From: Cryobacterium sp. SO1
GTDB lineage: Bacteria > Actinomycetota > Actinomycetes > Actinomycetales > Microbacteriaceae
Reading direction: 5' to 3'
Assembly (NCBI RefSeq): GCF_004210215.2
Contig: NZ_CP067394.1
Location: 2,542,001 to 2,606,000, forward strand
Length of the DNA: 64,000 nucleotides
The position numbers and the translations under genes were made by a program. A model generated the notes under the pieces. The model saw only the letters and a list, made by a program, of their open reading frames with translations. It ran no database searches and was not told where the DNA came from. Position 1 is the stretch's first letter; each line of letters starts with the position of its first letter. Below, piece by piece: positions 1 through 8,813 of this stretch.

Positions 1-28
1 GACATCAGTCAACCCGAGAGTCGAAACG

Positions 29-54
29 AAAAACCCCCGAGTGATCCGGGGGTT
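29..54 (-). terminator. Intrinsic terminator of tRNA-Gln
   Basis: An 8-bp perfect stem (AACCCCCG at 32-39 with CGGGGGTT at 47-54) encloses a 7-nt loop. Read on the minus strand it is followed by a run of five T (29-33). It lies 10 bp behind the 3' end of the tRNA-Gln gene, so it is a standard rho-independent terminator for that transcript. Confidence 0.85.
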
Positions 55-63
55 CTAATACTG

Positions 64-135
64 CTGGGGTACCTGGACTCGAACCAAGAACAAATGAACC
101 AGAATCATCCGTGTTGCCAATTACACCATACCCCA
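64..135 (-). tRNA. tRNA-Gln (anticodon CUG)
   Basis: The minus strand folds into a cloverleaf. The acceptor stem is TGGGGTA/TACCCCA (129-135 with 65-71), the anticodon stem is GATGA/TCATT with loop TTCTGGT giving anticodon CTG, and the T loop contains TTCGAGT. The discriminator base is G and the CCA end is not encoded. The gene sits downstream of gltX on the same strand. As Actinobacteria generally lack GlnRS, GluRS charges this tRNA with Glu and GatCAB amidates it (family knowledge), so the tRNA and one of its likely charging enzymes are neighbours here. Confidence 0.92.
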
Positions 136-170
136 ATGGCGTAGTCCGAGAACCGCGCCGAAAAATAACT

Positions 171-1208
171 CTAGCCCACTTCGGTGCGACCGGCCAAATT
201 GACGCGAGGGTGTGTCGCCAGCGGGCCGAGAAGTTCGCGGTTGATGGCCACCGCGGCACGCGCGCCCTCGCCGGCGGAGACGAGCAACTGCTCCGGGCCG
301 GGCGGGGTGGTGTCGCCCGCGGCGAAAAGACCGGGCACCGAGGTGCGGCCCTGCGGGTCGACGACGATCAGGCCATAGGCATCCGCGGACGGGTGCAGCG
401 CACCCGCGAACGCGGCGGCAGCCTCGTACCGGGGGCGCACAAAACCGCCCGATCTGGGCACGAATTCGCCGTCGACGACCTGGATACCGGTCATGGCACC
501 GCGCTCCCCCACAACGTCGGTGAGCGGGCGCCGGTCGACGCGGATGCCGCGCTCGGCCAGAGCCGCCTCGTCGGCGTCGGTGATCTGGCCGACGCCGTTG
601 GTGAAGACGATCAGGTCGTCGGTCCACTGGGAGATGAGCAGGGCGTGCTCGGCGAGGTCGTCGGTCTCGCCGATGAGGGCAAGGGCGCGGTCGGCCTCTT
701 CGTAGCCGTCGCAGGCGATGCAGCTGTGCAGGTTGGTGCCGTACCAGGCACGGATGCTCGGTAGCGCCGGCAGCGTCTCGGCCAGGCCCGTGGCGATGAG
801 CACGGTGCGGGCGGTGACCACGCGGTTTTTCTCGCCGCGCATCCCCTTGGTGGACACCGTGAAGCGAGCCACGGTGGCATCCGCCCCGTCGGCGCCGGGC
901 ACCTGCTCGACCGTGCGCACCAGACCCGTGTGGAACTCGGCGGCCGGGTAGGCCTCGTACTCCTCGCGGCCGATGCGGCGCAGCTCCAGCGGCGGCACGC
1001 CGTCGCGGGTGATGAAGCCGTGCGAGCGCAGCGTGGCGGAGTGTCGGGGACGGTTGCTGTCGATCATCAGGGTGCGGCGGCGGGCGCGCACGAGGTTGAG
1101 CCCGGCGGCCAGGCCGGCCGGGCCGGCGCCGATGATGATGACGTCATAGGGCGCTTCGGCGCCGGCAGCGGAGCCGCTGCCGGCGTTCACTGAACCGTCG
1201 GGCGTCAT
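171..1208 (-). CDS. Thioredoxin-reductase-like FAD oxidoreductase
   Basis: A 345-aa flavoprotein of the two-domain pyridine-nucleotide-disulfide oxidoreductase type. The N-terminal FAD-binding motif GAGPAG is at residues 27-32, a CIACDG motif at about C163/C166 matches the redox CxxC of thioredoxin reductases, and a second FAD motif (AAGD) lies near the C-terminus. After the CxxC, the expected NADPH-binding GxGxxA is replaced by [11 protein letters not shown], so the second nucleotide site looks altered. The ATG at 1208 overlaps the gltX stop in ATGA, implying translational coupling. The longer reading frame upstream runs inside gltX and was not used. Cellular partner unknown; it need not be TrxB. 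Confidence 0.85.
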   Translation of the reverse strand: MTPDGSVNAGSGSAAGAEAPYDVIIIGAGPAGLAAGLNLVRARRRTLMIDSNRPRHSATLRSHGFITRDGVPPLELRRIGREEYEAYPAAEFHTGLVRTVEQVPGADGADATVARFTVSTKGMRGEKNRVVTARTVLIATGLAETLPALPSIRAWYGTNLHSCIACDGYEEADRALALIGETDDLAEHALLISQWTDDLIVFTNGVGQITDADEAALAERGIRVDRRPLTDVVGERGAMTGIQVVDGEFVPRSGGFVRPRYEAAAAFAGALHPSADAYGLIVVDPQGRTSVPGLFAAGDTTPPGPEQLLVSAGEGARAAVAINRELLGPLATHPRVNLAGRTEVG

Positions 1209-2725
1209 GACACCAGGGTCGCCGAGAGTCGATCCAGGCGGGCCAGGGTATCGGCTTGGCCGAGGATCTCCATCGACTCGAACAGGGGCGGCGAGATCTT
1301 GCGGCCGGACACGGCGACGCGCAGCGGGCCGAAGGCGACCCGCGGCTTGAGTCCGAGGCCCTCGATCAGGATCGCGGTGAGCGTGCTGTGCACGAGCTCG
1401 TGGGTCCATTCCGCTTCGGGAATGTCCCGCAGGGCCGCTGTGGAGGCTGCGAGGATCTCGGCGGCGTTCTTGGGCAGCGAGGCGAGGGCATCCGCCTGGT
1501 GCTCGAGCTTGTCGGCGCTGTGGAACAGGAAGCCGAGCATGTCGGGCGTCTCGCCGAGCAGGGCGATGCGCTCCTGCACGAGCGGGGCGGCGGCGGTGAG
1601 GACGGCGTGCTCCTCGTCGCTGAGCGGCTCGGTGACGATACCGGCGTTGACCAGGTACGGCACCACGCGGGCGGCGAAGTCGGCCGGCTCGAGCAGGCGG
1701 ATGTGGTCGCCGTTGAGCGATTCGGCCTTCTTGAGGTCGAAGCGCGCCGGGTTGGGGTTCACGTCGACGACGTCGAACGCGGCGATCATCTCTTCGATGG
1801 AGAAGACGTCGCGGTCGTGGGTGAGCGACCAGCCGAGCAGGGAGAGGTAGTTGACCAGGCCCTCGGGGATGAAGCCGCGTTCGCGGTGCAGGAACAGGTT
1901 GGACTCGGGGTCGCGTTTGGAGAGCTTCTTGTTCTTGTCGCCCATTACGTAGGGCAGGTGGCCGAAGCGCGGCACGAACGTGGTGAGGCCGATGTCGATC
2001 AGCGCGTGGTACAGCGCGATCTGGCGGGGCGTGGAGGAGAGCAGGTCCTCGCCGCGAAGCACGTGGGTGACGCCCATCAGAGCGTCGTCGACCGGGTTCA
2101 CGAACGGGTAGAGCGGATGCCCGTTGGGCCGCACCACGACGAAGTCGCTGAACGAGCCGGCCGGGAAGGTGATCTCGCCGCGCACCAGGTCGTCGAAGGA
2201 GAGCTCGGTGTCGGGCACCTTGAGGCGGAGAGCCGGCTCGCGGCCCTCGGCGCGGAAGGCGGCCTTCTCAGCATCGGTGAGGTCACGCTCGTAGTTGTCG
2301 TAGCCGAGCTTGGCGTCGCGGCCGAGCTTGATGTTGCGTTCGGCGATCTCCTCGCCGGTGGCGAAGCTCTCGTAGATGTGGCCGGACTCGATGAGCTTGG
2401 CGATGACGTCGCGGTAGATGTCGTAGCGCTGGGACTGGCGGTACGGCTCGTTGGGTCCGCCGGCCTCCACGCCCTCGTCCCAGTCCAGGCGCAGCCAGCG
2501 CATGGCGTCCAGGAGCTGGGTGAAGCTCTCCTCGCTGTCGCGGGCGGCGTCGGTGTCCTCCACGCGGAAGATGAACTTGCCGCCGGTGTGCCGGGCGTAG
2601 GCCCAGTTGAACAGGGCCGTGCGGATCAGGCCGACGTGCGGCGTTCCGGTGGGCGAGGGGCAGAACCGCACGCGCACCTCAGTGCCGGTTGCGGTCGAGA
2701 ACGGGTGCGCTGTTGTAGTAGACAT
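1205..2725 (-). CDS. gltX: Glutamyl-tRNA synthetase
   Basis: A 506-aa class I aminoacyl-tRNA synthetase that attaches glutamate to tRNA-Glu and probably also tRNA-Gln (non-discriminating type, inferred from the lineage). It has the HIGH-type motif as SPTGTPHVG at residues 24-32 (HVG instead of HIG) and the KMSKR-type motif as KLSKRD in the middle third. Length is normal for the bacterial family. The ATG at 2725 has an AGAGG ribosome site. The lysR stop lies only 7 bp upstream, so gltX may be read through from lysR as well as from its own promoter. The downstream oxidoreductase overlaps by 4 bp. Confidence 0.97.
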   Translation of the reverse strand: MSTTTAHPFSTATGTEVRVRFCPSPTGTPHVGLIRTALFNWAYARHTGGKFIFRVEDTDAARDSEESFTQLLDAMRWLRLDWDEGVEAGGPNEPYRQSQRYDIYRDVIAKLIESGHIYESFATGEEIAERNIKLGRDAKLGYDNYERDLTDAEKAAFRAEGREPALRLKVPDTELSFDDLVRGEITFPAGSFSDFVVVRPNGHPLYPFVNPVDDALMGVTHVLRGEDLLSSTPRQIALYHALIDIGLTTFVPRFGHLPYVMGDKNKKLSKRDPESNLFLHRERGFIPEGLVNYLSLLGWSLTHDRDVFSIEEMIAAFDVVDVNPNPARFDLKKAESLNGDHIRLLEPADFAARVVPYLVNAGIVTEPLSDEEHAVLTAAAPLVQERIALLGETPDMLGFLFHSADKLEHQADALASLPKNAAEILAASTAALRDIPEAEWTHELVHSTLTAILIEGLGLKPRVAFGPLRVAVSGRKISPPLFESMEILGQADTLARLDRLSATLVS

Positions 2726-2732
2726 ACGCCTC

Positions 2733-3740
2733 TTATCCTACTGACGGTGCGCCGAACGCGGCGTGTGCGAAATGGGACCCGGCCACCGCGCCGAACAGCG
2801 ACCACGGGGCCGCGTCGATCTCCCCGATCGCACGGATGGTGGCGGCAATCGCGGGAATCGACTCCGCGCCCTCGGTGCCCACGAGGTGGATCGTGCGGAA
2901 GTCGCCGGCGCTGGTGGGCCGGGCCACGATCCCGGCGGGCAACGGCGCGGCCGCGATCGCCAGGGCAGGCACGAGCGCCACGCCCAGGCCCGCGGCGACC
3001 ATGCCGAACACGGCCAGGACGTTGTCGGTCTCGTAGGAGATGCTCGGGCTGAAGCCGCTGCGAGCGGCAAGGTCGAGCAGGTGGGCGCGGCAGCGCGGGC
3101 ATCCGCCGATCCACTGCTCCGCTTCCAGGTGGGCCAGGTCGATGCGATCCCGGCCGGCCAGGGCATGGTCACGCGGCACCACCACGAGCATCTCGTCGCG
3201 CCAGAGCGGCACAACGGTGAGGCCCTGGGCGCTCTGGTGGTGCGGGTCGGCCTGGTCACCGGTGTAGCTGAACGTGATCGCCAGGTCGGCCGCCTGGTCG
3301 CGCACGGCCCGCACGGCCTCGGGCGGTTCTGCCTCGAGGTAGTTCAGTTGCACGCCGGGGTGTCTTTGCGAGAGCCCGCGCAGCAGGGTGGGGATAACCG
3401 TGGCCGACGCGGAGGGGAACGCGGCGAGGGTCACCCGGCCGCTGCGAAGGCCCGCCAGGTCACTGAGTTCGCCCGCCGCGGCATCCAGCGCCTGGGTCAC
3501 GGTGGCGGCGTGCCGAGCGAGGATGCGGCCGGCCTCGGTGAGCCGCACACCGCGGCCGGCCTTGGTCACCAGCGGCAGGCCCAGCCGGGCCTCGAGGCGT
3601 TTGAGGTGTTGGCTCACAGCCGGCTGGCTGTAGCCGAGCGAGCGCGCCGCGGCGGTGATCGAGCCCAACTCGTTGATGCGGTGCACGATGCGCAGGGCGT
3701 GGGAATCTACGTCCAGTGCACGGTGGATATTTTCGGGCAT
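2733..3740 (-). CDS. LysR-family transcriptional regulator
   Basis: A 335-aa LysR-type regulator. The winged helix-turn-helix is at about residues 12-70 ([25 protein letters not shown]), split here only for reference, followed by the periplasmic-binding-protein-like effector domain. A GGCPRC pair of cysteines sits in the effector domain and may be redox or metal sensitive (inference). The gene is divergent from the PLP enzyme at 3822 with an 81-bp spacer holding a T-N11-A palindrome, the usual arrangement for a LysR regulator and its target. Effector not deducible. It lies directly upstream of gltX on the same strand. Confidence 0.93.
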   Translation of the reverse strand: MPENIHRALDVDSHALRIVHRINELGSITAAARSLGYSQPAVSQHLKRLEARLGLPLVTKAGRGVRLTEAGRILARHAATVTQALDAAAGELSDLAGLRSGRVTLAAFPSASATVIPTLLRGLSQRHPGVQLNYLEAEPPEAVRAVRDQAADLAITFSYTGDQADPHHQSAQGLTVVPLWRDEMLVVVPRDHALAGRDRIDLAHLEAEQWIGGCPRCRAHLLDLAARSGFSPSISYETDNVLAVFGMVAAGLGVALVPALAIAAAPLPAGIVARPTSAGDFRTIHLVGTEGAESIPAIAATIRAIGEIDAAPWSLFGAVAGSHFAHAAFGAPSVG

Positions 3741-3749
3741 GCTCGAATC

Positions 3750-3764
3750 ATAACCCGCGGTTAT
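3750..3764. promoter_or_regulatory. LysR operator (T-N11-A palindrome)
   Basis: ATAACC-CGC-GGTTAT is a perfect 6-bp inverted repeat containing the LysR consensus T-N11-A. It starts 10 bp from the lysR start codon and lies about 58 bp before the divergent PLP-enzyme start, so a bound dimer could repress lysR and control the target. Confidence 0.75.
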
Positions 3765-3821
3765 GCAATTGATCGGGCACTGGGGATTGCCGAATGGATG
3801 GGGTGGAGCAACGCTGGAAGC

Positions 3822-4955
3822 ATGCGCTCCACTGCTTCGTCGTTGCACCCCACGCCCACTCCCATGGCGGCAGCCCCGCCCTCCCGCTCGGCGACTCCCA
3901 CCACGCTGCTCACGATCGCCCAGGCGCGGGCCGCGTACTCCCCCACGACCACCCGCTATCTCGCGGCGTGTACCTCCGGCCTTCCCACCAGCGCCACCGT
4001 GCAGGCGCTGCGCCAGGACGCCGACACCTGGGGCGGCGGCGAGGCCTCTCCCGCGCACTACCAGGTCGAGATCGACCGGGCCAGGGCCCTGTACGCCAGG
4101 CTGGTCGGGGTGGGCGCCGACCGGGTGGCGATCGGCTCGCAGGCCTCGGTGATGGCGGCGGTGCTCGCCGCATCCGTGCCGGCCGGCCGCGAGGTCGTCT
4201 GCGTCGACGGGGACTTCACCTCGATGGTGTTCCCGTTCCTGCAGCAGGAGCACCGCGGCATCACGGTGCGCCACGTGCCGGTGGCCGAGCTGGCCACCTC
4301 GCTCACCGAGCGAACCTGGCTGGTCGCCTTCTCGCTCGTGCAATCCGCCACCGGTGAAATCGCGGATGCGCCGGCGATCCGCGCGGCCGCCGCCGCGGTG
4401 GGGGCCTTCACCCTGTGCGACACGACACAGGCCACCGGTTGGCTGCCCGTGGCGGCGGGCGACTTCGATGCCACCATCTGCCACGCCTACAAGTGGCTGG
4501 GCGCCCCGCGCGGTGCGGCGTTCCTCACCGTGACGCCCGAACTGGCCGAGCTGCTGCGCCCCGTGCAGGCCGGCTGGTTCGCGGGCGAGAACCCGTGGGC
4601 ATCCTGTTACGGCCCCACCATGACCCTGGCCACGGATGCGCGCCGCTTCGACGTGTCGCCGGCCTGGCCGGCCTGGGTGGGGACCCGGGTGGCGTTGGAG
4701 TTCTGCGCACGGCTCGACCCCGCCGCGGTGTACGCCCACGACACCGGCCTGGGCAATGCGCTCTCTGCCGGGCTCGGGCTCCCCCAGCGAAATCAGGCGA
4801 TCGTCACCTGGGCCGATCCCGCCGGCACCGACCTCGGCCGCCTCACCGCCGCCGGCATCACTGCCTCCGGCCGCGCCGGTCGTGCCCGCGTCGCCTTCCA
4901 CCTCTGGAACACCCCCGCCGACGTCGACGCGGTCCTCGCTGCCCTCGGTCGCTAG
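3822..4955 (+). CDS. Class-V aminotransferase-fold PLP enzyme
   Basis: A 377-aa fold-type I PLP-dependent enzyme of the class V aminotransferase / cysteine desulfurase / kynureninase group. The Schiff-base lysine is K224 in HAYKWLGAPRG and the cofactor aspartate sits in LCDTTQATGW. No catalytic cysteine loop of an IscS type is evident. The start is uncertain: ATG 3822 has GGAG 12 bp upstream, while in-frame ATGs exist at 3798 and 3864. It is divergent from the LysR gene and separated from it by a clean operator, so it is probably that regulator's target. Substrate unknown; isopenicillin-epimerase-like and kynureninase-like enzymes are alternatives. Confidence 0.87.
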   Translation: MRSTASSLHPTPTPMAAAPPSRSATPTTLLTIAQARAAYSPTTTRYLAACTSGLPTSATVQALRQDADTWGGGEASPAHYQVEIDRARALYARLVGVGADRVAIGSQASVMAAVLAASVPAGREVVCVDGDFTSMVFPFLQQEHRGITVRHVPVAELATSLTERTWLVAFSLVQSATGEIADAPAIRAAAAAVGAFTLCDTTQATGWLPVAAGDFDATICHAYKWLGAPRGAAFLTVTPELAELLRPVQAGWFAGENPWASCYGPTMTLATDARRFDVSPAWPAWVGTRVALEFCARLDPAAVYAHDTGLGNALSAGLGLPQRNQAIVTWADPAGTDLGRLTAAGITASGRAGRARVAFHLWNTPADVDAVLAALGR

Positions 4956-5038
4956 TTCCCGCCTCGGTCTCGCGGATGCCCGTGAGGGGTGCGTCTGCGT
5001 GCGGCTTCAATGTCAGGGGTAGGTGAGACGATCTCACT

Positions 5039-6718
5039 ATGAGTAGCCCCGACCAGGCACCACCGCCCACTCCGGACGATGACGACTACTCTCCGGAGTC
5101 CGCTCCACCCGGATCCACCCCCACCCCGCTCAGCCCGACACCACCCGGTGAGCCGGGCCGGTCCGACGAACCGACGCCGGCCGGCGGGTCGGCTGAACCC
5201 GGCGAGTACGAGCCCTACGTCCGTGACGTCGCCCTGGACGAGCTGGTGCGCACCGAGCTGGCTCGGCGCACGGAACTGATCGCGGCCGAGGCACGTGCTA
5301 TCGCGCAGGCGCAAGCCCGGCAGGTCGAGTTCCTCGTCGAGCTGCAGAGCTGGAGTGAGGACCCACAAGTGTCCTCCCGACTGCACGGCAACCCCGAGAG
5401 CATCCAGCTCGCCGACGCGAACGCTGCCACCCTCACCGACGATCAGGCTCGCGCCGCCGCCTACAGTCGATGGGACGACCGGGAGGTGGCCCGGCGAACG
5501 ATCGTGAGCGAGACCGCGTGCCTGCTGCGGGTGGCCGAACGCACGGTGGAACGACTGATGGATCAGGCGCTATGGGTGATGTGCGCGCCGGCCACTTTCG
5601 AGGCCCTGGCCGCGGGAGAGATCAGTTACCGGCACGCGACCGTCTTGGTCGATCAGATGCGCACCGTGCCGATGGAGGACCAGGAGGCGTTCGAGGCGAA
5701 GCTGCTGCCGGACGCGAAACGACTGCCCGCGGGCCGCTTCACCGACAAGGCACGCCGGCTGCGAGAAAGGCTGCACCCGGAGTCGATCGTGACCCGCACC
5801 AGAAACGCCCTCGCCGAACGGCGCACCTATTGGGAGGCCGCGCCAGATGGAATGGGGTGGTTGCACTGGTACGGCACCGCCCACGACACCAAGGCCGCCT
5901 ACGACCGGATCGTTTCCATGGCCGGGAGCCTCAAAAAGGTCGGCGACCCCGCGTCGGCGCAAACGGAGGTGACCGTCAACATGGAGGTGACGGCGGACGA
6001 GGAGGTGACGGCGGACGAGGATCAGAAACAGCGCACCCTCGACCAACTCCGCGCCGACATCACCCGCGCCCTCCTCCTGGACGGCATCACCCCCGACGGC
6101 ATGGGCGCCGGGATCCGCGGCACGGTGATGATCACCGTGCCCGTGTTCACCCTGCTGGGCCTGGACGACGAACCCGCCACCCTCGAAGGCTACGGGCCCA
6201 TCTCTCCGGACATGGCCCGGGAGATCGCCGGCCACGCACCCAGCTTCACCCGGCTACTCACCCACCCCGAAACCGGAGTCGTGCTCTCCCTCGGTAAAAC
6301 CCAGCACAAGAACACCAAAGCCATGAAGAAGTGGCTGAGGGTGCGGGATGAAACCTGCCGGTTCCCGGGCTGCTCCCGCCCCGCGGTCACCAGCGACGTG
6401 GATCACACGGAAGACTGGGCCGGCGGTGGCCCGACAGACTGCGACAACCTCGCCCACCTCTGCGAACCCCACCACCGGCTCAAACACCTCTCGCAGTGGC
6501 GGGTCACCCAGGAACCCGGCGGCATCCTGCACTGGACCTCACCCGGGAACCGCAGCTACCGCACCGATCCCGCCAACCCGGTGGGACCGCCCCGACCCCG
6601 GCCACCGGTAGTGGGCCCGAGAACCCGCAAACGCCCGGCCGACGACACCGCGCTGACGCGCCGGCATCGGCCTACCCGGCATGCTTCGCCACCGCTACCC
6701 GAGAATCCACCGTTCTAG
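5039..6718 (+). CDS. DUF222 / HNH endonuclease-signature protein
   Basis: A 559-aa member of the actinobacterial 13E12-repeat family: a DUF222 domain occupies the N-terminal two thirds and a C-terminal HNH nuclease motif spans about residues 440-485 (CRFPGC ... DVDHTEDW ... DNLAHLCEPHHRLKH). The zinc-binding cysteines and the DH/N/H residues are present. The first 60 residues are Pro/Thr rich and probably disordered. A short in-frame tandem duplication (VTADE twice) is visible near 5986-6020. These proteins occur in many paralogous copies per genome and their role is unknown; nothing here suggests intron or intein homing. Confidence 0.9.
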   Translation: MSSPDQAPPPTPDDDDYSPESAPPGSTPTPLSPTPPGEPGRSDEPTPAGGSAEPGEYEPYVRDVALDELVRTELARRTELIAAEARAIAQAQARQVEFLVELQSWSEDPQVSSRLHGNPESIQLADANAATLTDDQARAAAYSRWDDREVARRTIVSETACLLRVAERTVERLMDQALWVMCAPATFEALAAGEISYRHATVLVDQMRTVPMEDQEAFEAKLLPDAKRLPAGRFTDKARRLRERLHPESIVTRTRNALAERRTYWEAAPDGMGWLHWYGTAHDTKAAYDRIVSMAGSLKKVGDPASAQTEVTVNMEVTADEEVTADEDQKQRTLDQLRADITRALLLDGITPDGMGAGIRGTVMITVPVFTLLGLDDEPATLEGYGPISPDMAREIAGHAPSFTRLLTHPETGVVLSLGKTQHKNTKAMKKWLRVRDETCRFPGCSRPAVTSDVDHTEDWAGGGPTDCDNLAHLCEPHHRLKHLSQWRVTQEPGGILHWTSPGNRSYRTDPANPVGPPRPRPPVVGPRTRKRPADDTALTRRHRPTRHASPPLPENPPF

Positions 6719-6825
6719 CGATACCCGAGCACGTCACGAGGTCCAGACGCCACACGCACGAAAGCGGCCCCGCGGTTGCCTCGTGCTGGCGAGGTGACCG
6801 ATGGACCGCTATCGCGTAAGTGATG

Positions 6826-7530
6826 CTACTTCTGGGCGGCTACCGCGTCGATGATGGCCGTGGCGAGCTTGACCGACGAGGCGGGGTTCTGGCCGGTGTA
6901 GAGGTTGCGGTCGATCTCGATGTGCTCGCCGAAGGACGCCCCCTCGACGAAGTCGGCGCCCAGCTCGACCAGACGGGCCTGCACGAGCCACTTGGCCTTG
7001 GGGGCGAGTCCGCCCAGGGCCTCTTCGGCGTCAGTGAAACCGGTCATGCGGTAGGCCAGGAACGGCCAGGTGCCGTCCTCGGCCTCGGAGGCCAGCAGGG
7101 CGGCCGGCGCGTGGCACAGCACCGCGAGGATCTTGCCGGAGGTGATCGCATCCGTCATGATCTGGCCGCTGGTCTTATCGACCGCGAGGTCCTCCATGGG
7201 GCCGTGTCCGCCGGGATAGAAGACCACGTCGTAATCGGCGACGGTGACGTCGTCGAGCGAGCTCGGGCTCTTCAGCGCGGGCAGCGACTCAAGGTAGCTG
7301 CGCAGTTCAGCAGAGCGAGCCTCCCCGCCGGTGGCCCCGGCGGCCAGGCTGCCCAGGTCGACCGTGGGCGCCGCACCCTGGGGGGTGGCGATCGTGATCG
7401 ACCAGCCGGCCTCGGTGAAGAGACGGTGCGGCTCGGCGAGCTCCTCGGCCCAATAGCCGGTGGGGTGCAGCGAACCGTCGTTGAGGGTCCAGTGGTCAGC
7501 GGCGCTGACGACAAAAAGTACGGAAGTCAT
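6826..7530 (-). CDS. DJ-1/PfpI-family protein (type 1 glutamine amidotransferase-like)
   Basis: A 234-aa single-domain protein of the DJ-1/PfpI superfamily, closest in style to Hsp31/YDR533-type glyoxalase or chaperone proteins. The nucleophile elbow is VLCHAPAALL with C139 and the next residue is H140. An upstream GGHGPMEDL segment matches the family oxyanion/Glu region. A good ribosome site (AGGAGA) precedes the ATG. It lies 48 bp downstream of the MDR oxidoreductase on the same strand, so the two are likely co-transcribed and controlled by the divergent TetR. A role in reactive-carbonyl detoxification would fit the pair (inference). Confidence 0.9.
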   Translation of the reverse strand: MTSVLFVVSAADHWTLNDGSLHPTGYWAEELAEPHRLFTEAGWSITIATPQGAAPTVDLGSLAAGATGGEARSAELRSYLESLPALKSPSSLDDVTVADYDVVFYPGGHGPMEDLAVDKTSGQIMTDAITSGKILAVLCHAPAALLASEAEDGTWPFLAYRMTGFTDAEEALGGLAPKAKWLVQARLVELGADFVEGASFGEHIEIDRNLYTGQNPASSVKLATAIIDAVAAQK

Positions 7531-7578
7531 GATTCTCCTAGATCGAATTCAGTGAAAGGTGCGAGCGGTGTTCAAGGA

Positions 7579-8619
7579 TTAGTCAGCAGCCACGGCGGAA
7601 TCGGTGGCAGAGGTCTTCACGACCATCTTGCCGGTGTTCTCTCCGCGGAGCATGCCCAGGAACGCGTCGACCGCGTTGTCGATACCGTCCACGACGGTCT
7701 CGTCGAAGACGATGTCGCCGGCCGCGAACCAGGCGCCCATCTGCTCGGTGAAGGCCGGGAAGTGCTGCAGGTAGTTGCCCACGGTGAAGCCCTGCAGGGT
7801 GAGGCCGCGAGTCACGATGTTGACCATGTTCTGCACGCCGGTGGGGCCGTCGGTGCGGTTCATCTGGGAGATCGCGCCGCAGAGGGCGGCGCGGCCGCCA
7901 TCCTTGAACGCGCCGAGTGCTGCGCTGAGGTGGTCACCGCCCACGTTGTCGAAGTACACGTCGATGCCCTCGGGCGCGGCCTCGGCCAGCTGGGTTTCGA
8001 TGTCGCCGGTCTTGTAGTTGAACGCGGCGTCGAAGCCGTACTTCTCGGTGAGCAGGGCCACCTTCTCGTCGGTGCCCGCGGAGCCGACCACCCGGGCGGC
8101 GCCCTGGAGGCGAGCGATCTGGCCCACCATGCTGCCCACGGCTCCGGCGGCGCCGGAGACGAAGACGGTGTCGCCCACCTTGAACTTGGCGACCTCGAGC
8201 AGGCCGACGTAGGCGGTGAGCGCGGTCATGCCCAGCACACCGAGGTACGCGGATGCGGGAACGTTCGGGATCTCGGGAACGACGCGGAAGCCCGCGGCGT
8301 CCTCCTGCACGACATCGCGCCAGCCGTACTGGTGCACAACAAGGCTGCCGACGGGCACGGTCTCGACGGTCGACGCCACGACGTGGCCGACGGCGCCGCC
8401 GCCCATGGTCTCGCCGAGCACGAACGGTGCGATGTAGGACTTGCCGTCGTTCATCCGGCCGCGCATGTAAGGGTCGACGGAGATGAAGTCGTTCACGACC
8501 CGCACTTGGCCGGCGGCCAGCTCGGGCAGCTCGACGACGGCGGTGGAGAAGTCGGCGGCGGTGGGCCAGCCGGTGGGCCGGGCCGCGAGCTGGATCTGGG
8601 TACTGGTTGCTGTCGTCAT
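7579..8619 (-). CDS. NADP-dependent MDR-family oxidoreductase (zinc-free)
   Basis: A 346-aa medium-chain dehydrogenase/reductase without catalytic or structural zinc cysteines, resembling CurA / leukotriene B4 dehydrogenase-type alkenal and enone reductases. The family signature VDPYMRGRM near the N-terminus and the NADP-binding motif GAAGAVGS in mid-protein are clear; a YFDNVGG motif follows. The start at ATG 8619 fits homologue length; the longer reading frame upstream crosses the operator region. Divergent from tetR, with a symmetric palindrome between, and upstream of the DJ-1 gene, suggesting an electrophile-responsive detoxification unit (inference). Confidence 0.93.
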   Translation of the reverse strand: MTTATSTQIQLAARPTGWPTAADFSTAVVELPELAAGQVRVVNDFISVDPYMRGRMNDGKSYIAPFVLGETMGGGAVGHVVASTVETVPVGSLVVHQYGWRDVVQEDAAGFRVVPEIPNVPASAYLGVLGMTALTAYVGLLEVAKFKVGDTVFVSGAAGAVGSMVGQIARLQGAARVVGSAGTDEKVALLTEKYGFDAAFNYKTGDIETQLAEAAPEGIDVYFDNVGGDHLSAALGAFKDGGRAALCGAISQMNRTDGPTGVQNMVNIVTRGLTLQGFTVGNYLQHFPAFTEQMGAWFAAGDIVFDETVVDGIDNAVDAFLGMLRGENTGKMVVKTSATDSAVAAD

Positions 8620-8686
8620 GCGAAACGTCCTTACTGTTCGTGGTGGGTGCCAGGCGTGGGTGGCGCCGCCCAGTTTCTGCACCGAT

Positions 8687-8724
8687 CGTTTTACTATAGC
8701 CGGGCCATCGGTTATAGTGAAACG
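8687..8724. promoter_or_regulatory. Probable TetR operator (38-bp palindrome)
   Basis: Arms CGTTTTACTATAGCC (8687-8701) and GGTTATAGTGAAACG (8710-8724) are inverted copies matching at 13 of 15 positions, with an 8-bp centre. The site lies between the divergent oxidoreductase (start 8619) and tetR (start 8814), where a TetR dimer could control both. It is markedly AT-richer than its surroundings and probably overlaps the oxidoreductase promoter. Confidence 0.75.
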
Positions 8725-8813
8725 AGCAGTACAGAACATTCACAGGGACACCGCGTGTATCTACACCGCGCACACCCCGGACCAGACGTCCGCGGACGGA
8801 AGGCAGGCAGCTC

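Noticed and set aside
2763..4955. A 730-codon plus-strand frame suggesting a giant fusion protein
   Set aside because: Its first half is antisense to lysR and lacks any domain. Only the part from about 3822 is protein-like.
5039..6718. HNH gene as a homing endonuclease or mobile element
   Set aside because: The DUF222 domain shows the common 13E12-type actinobacterial family; no intron, intein or terminal repeats are seen.
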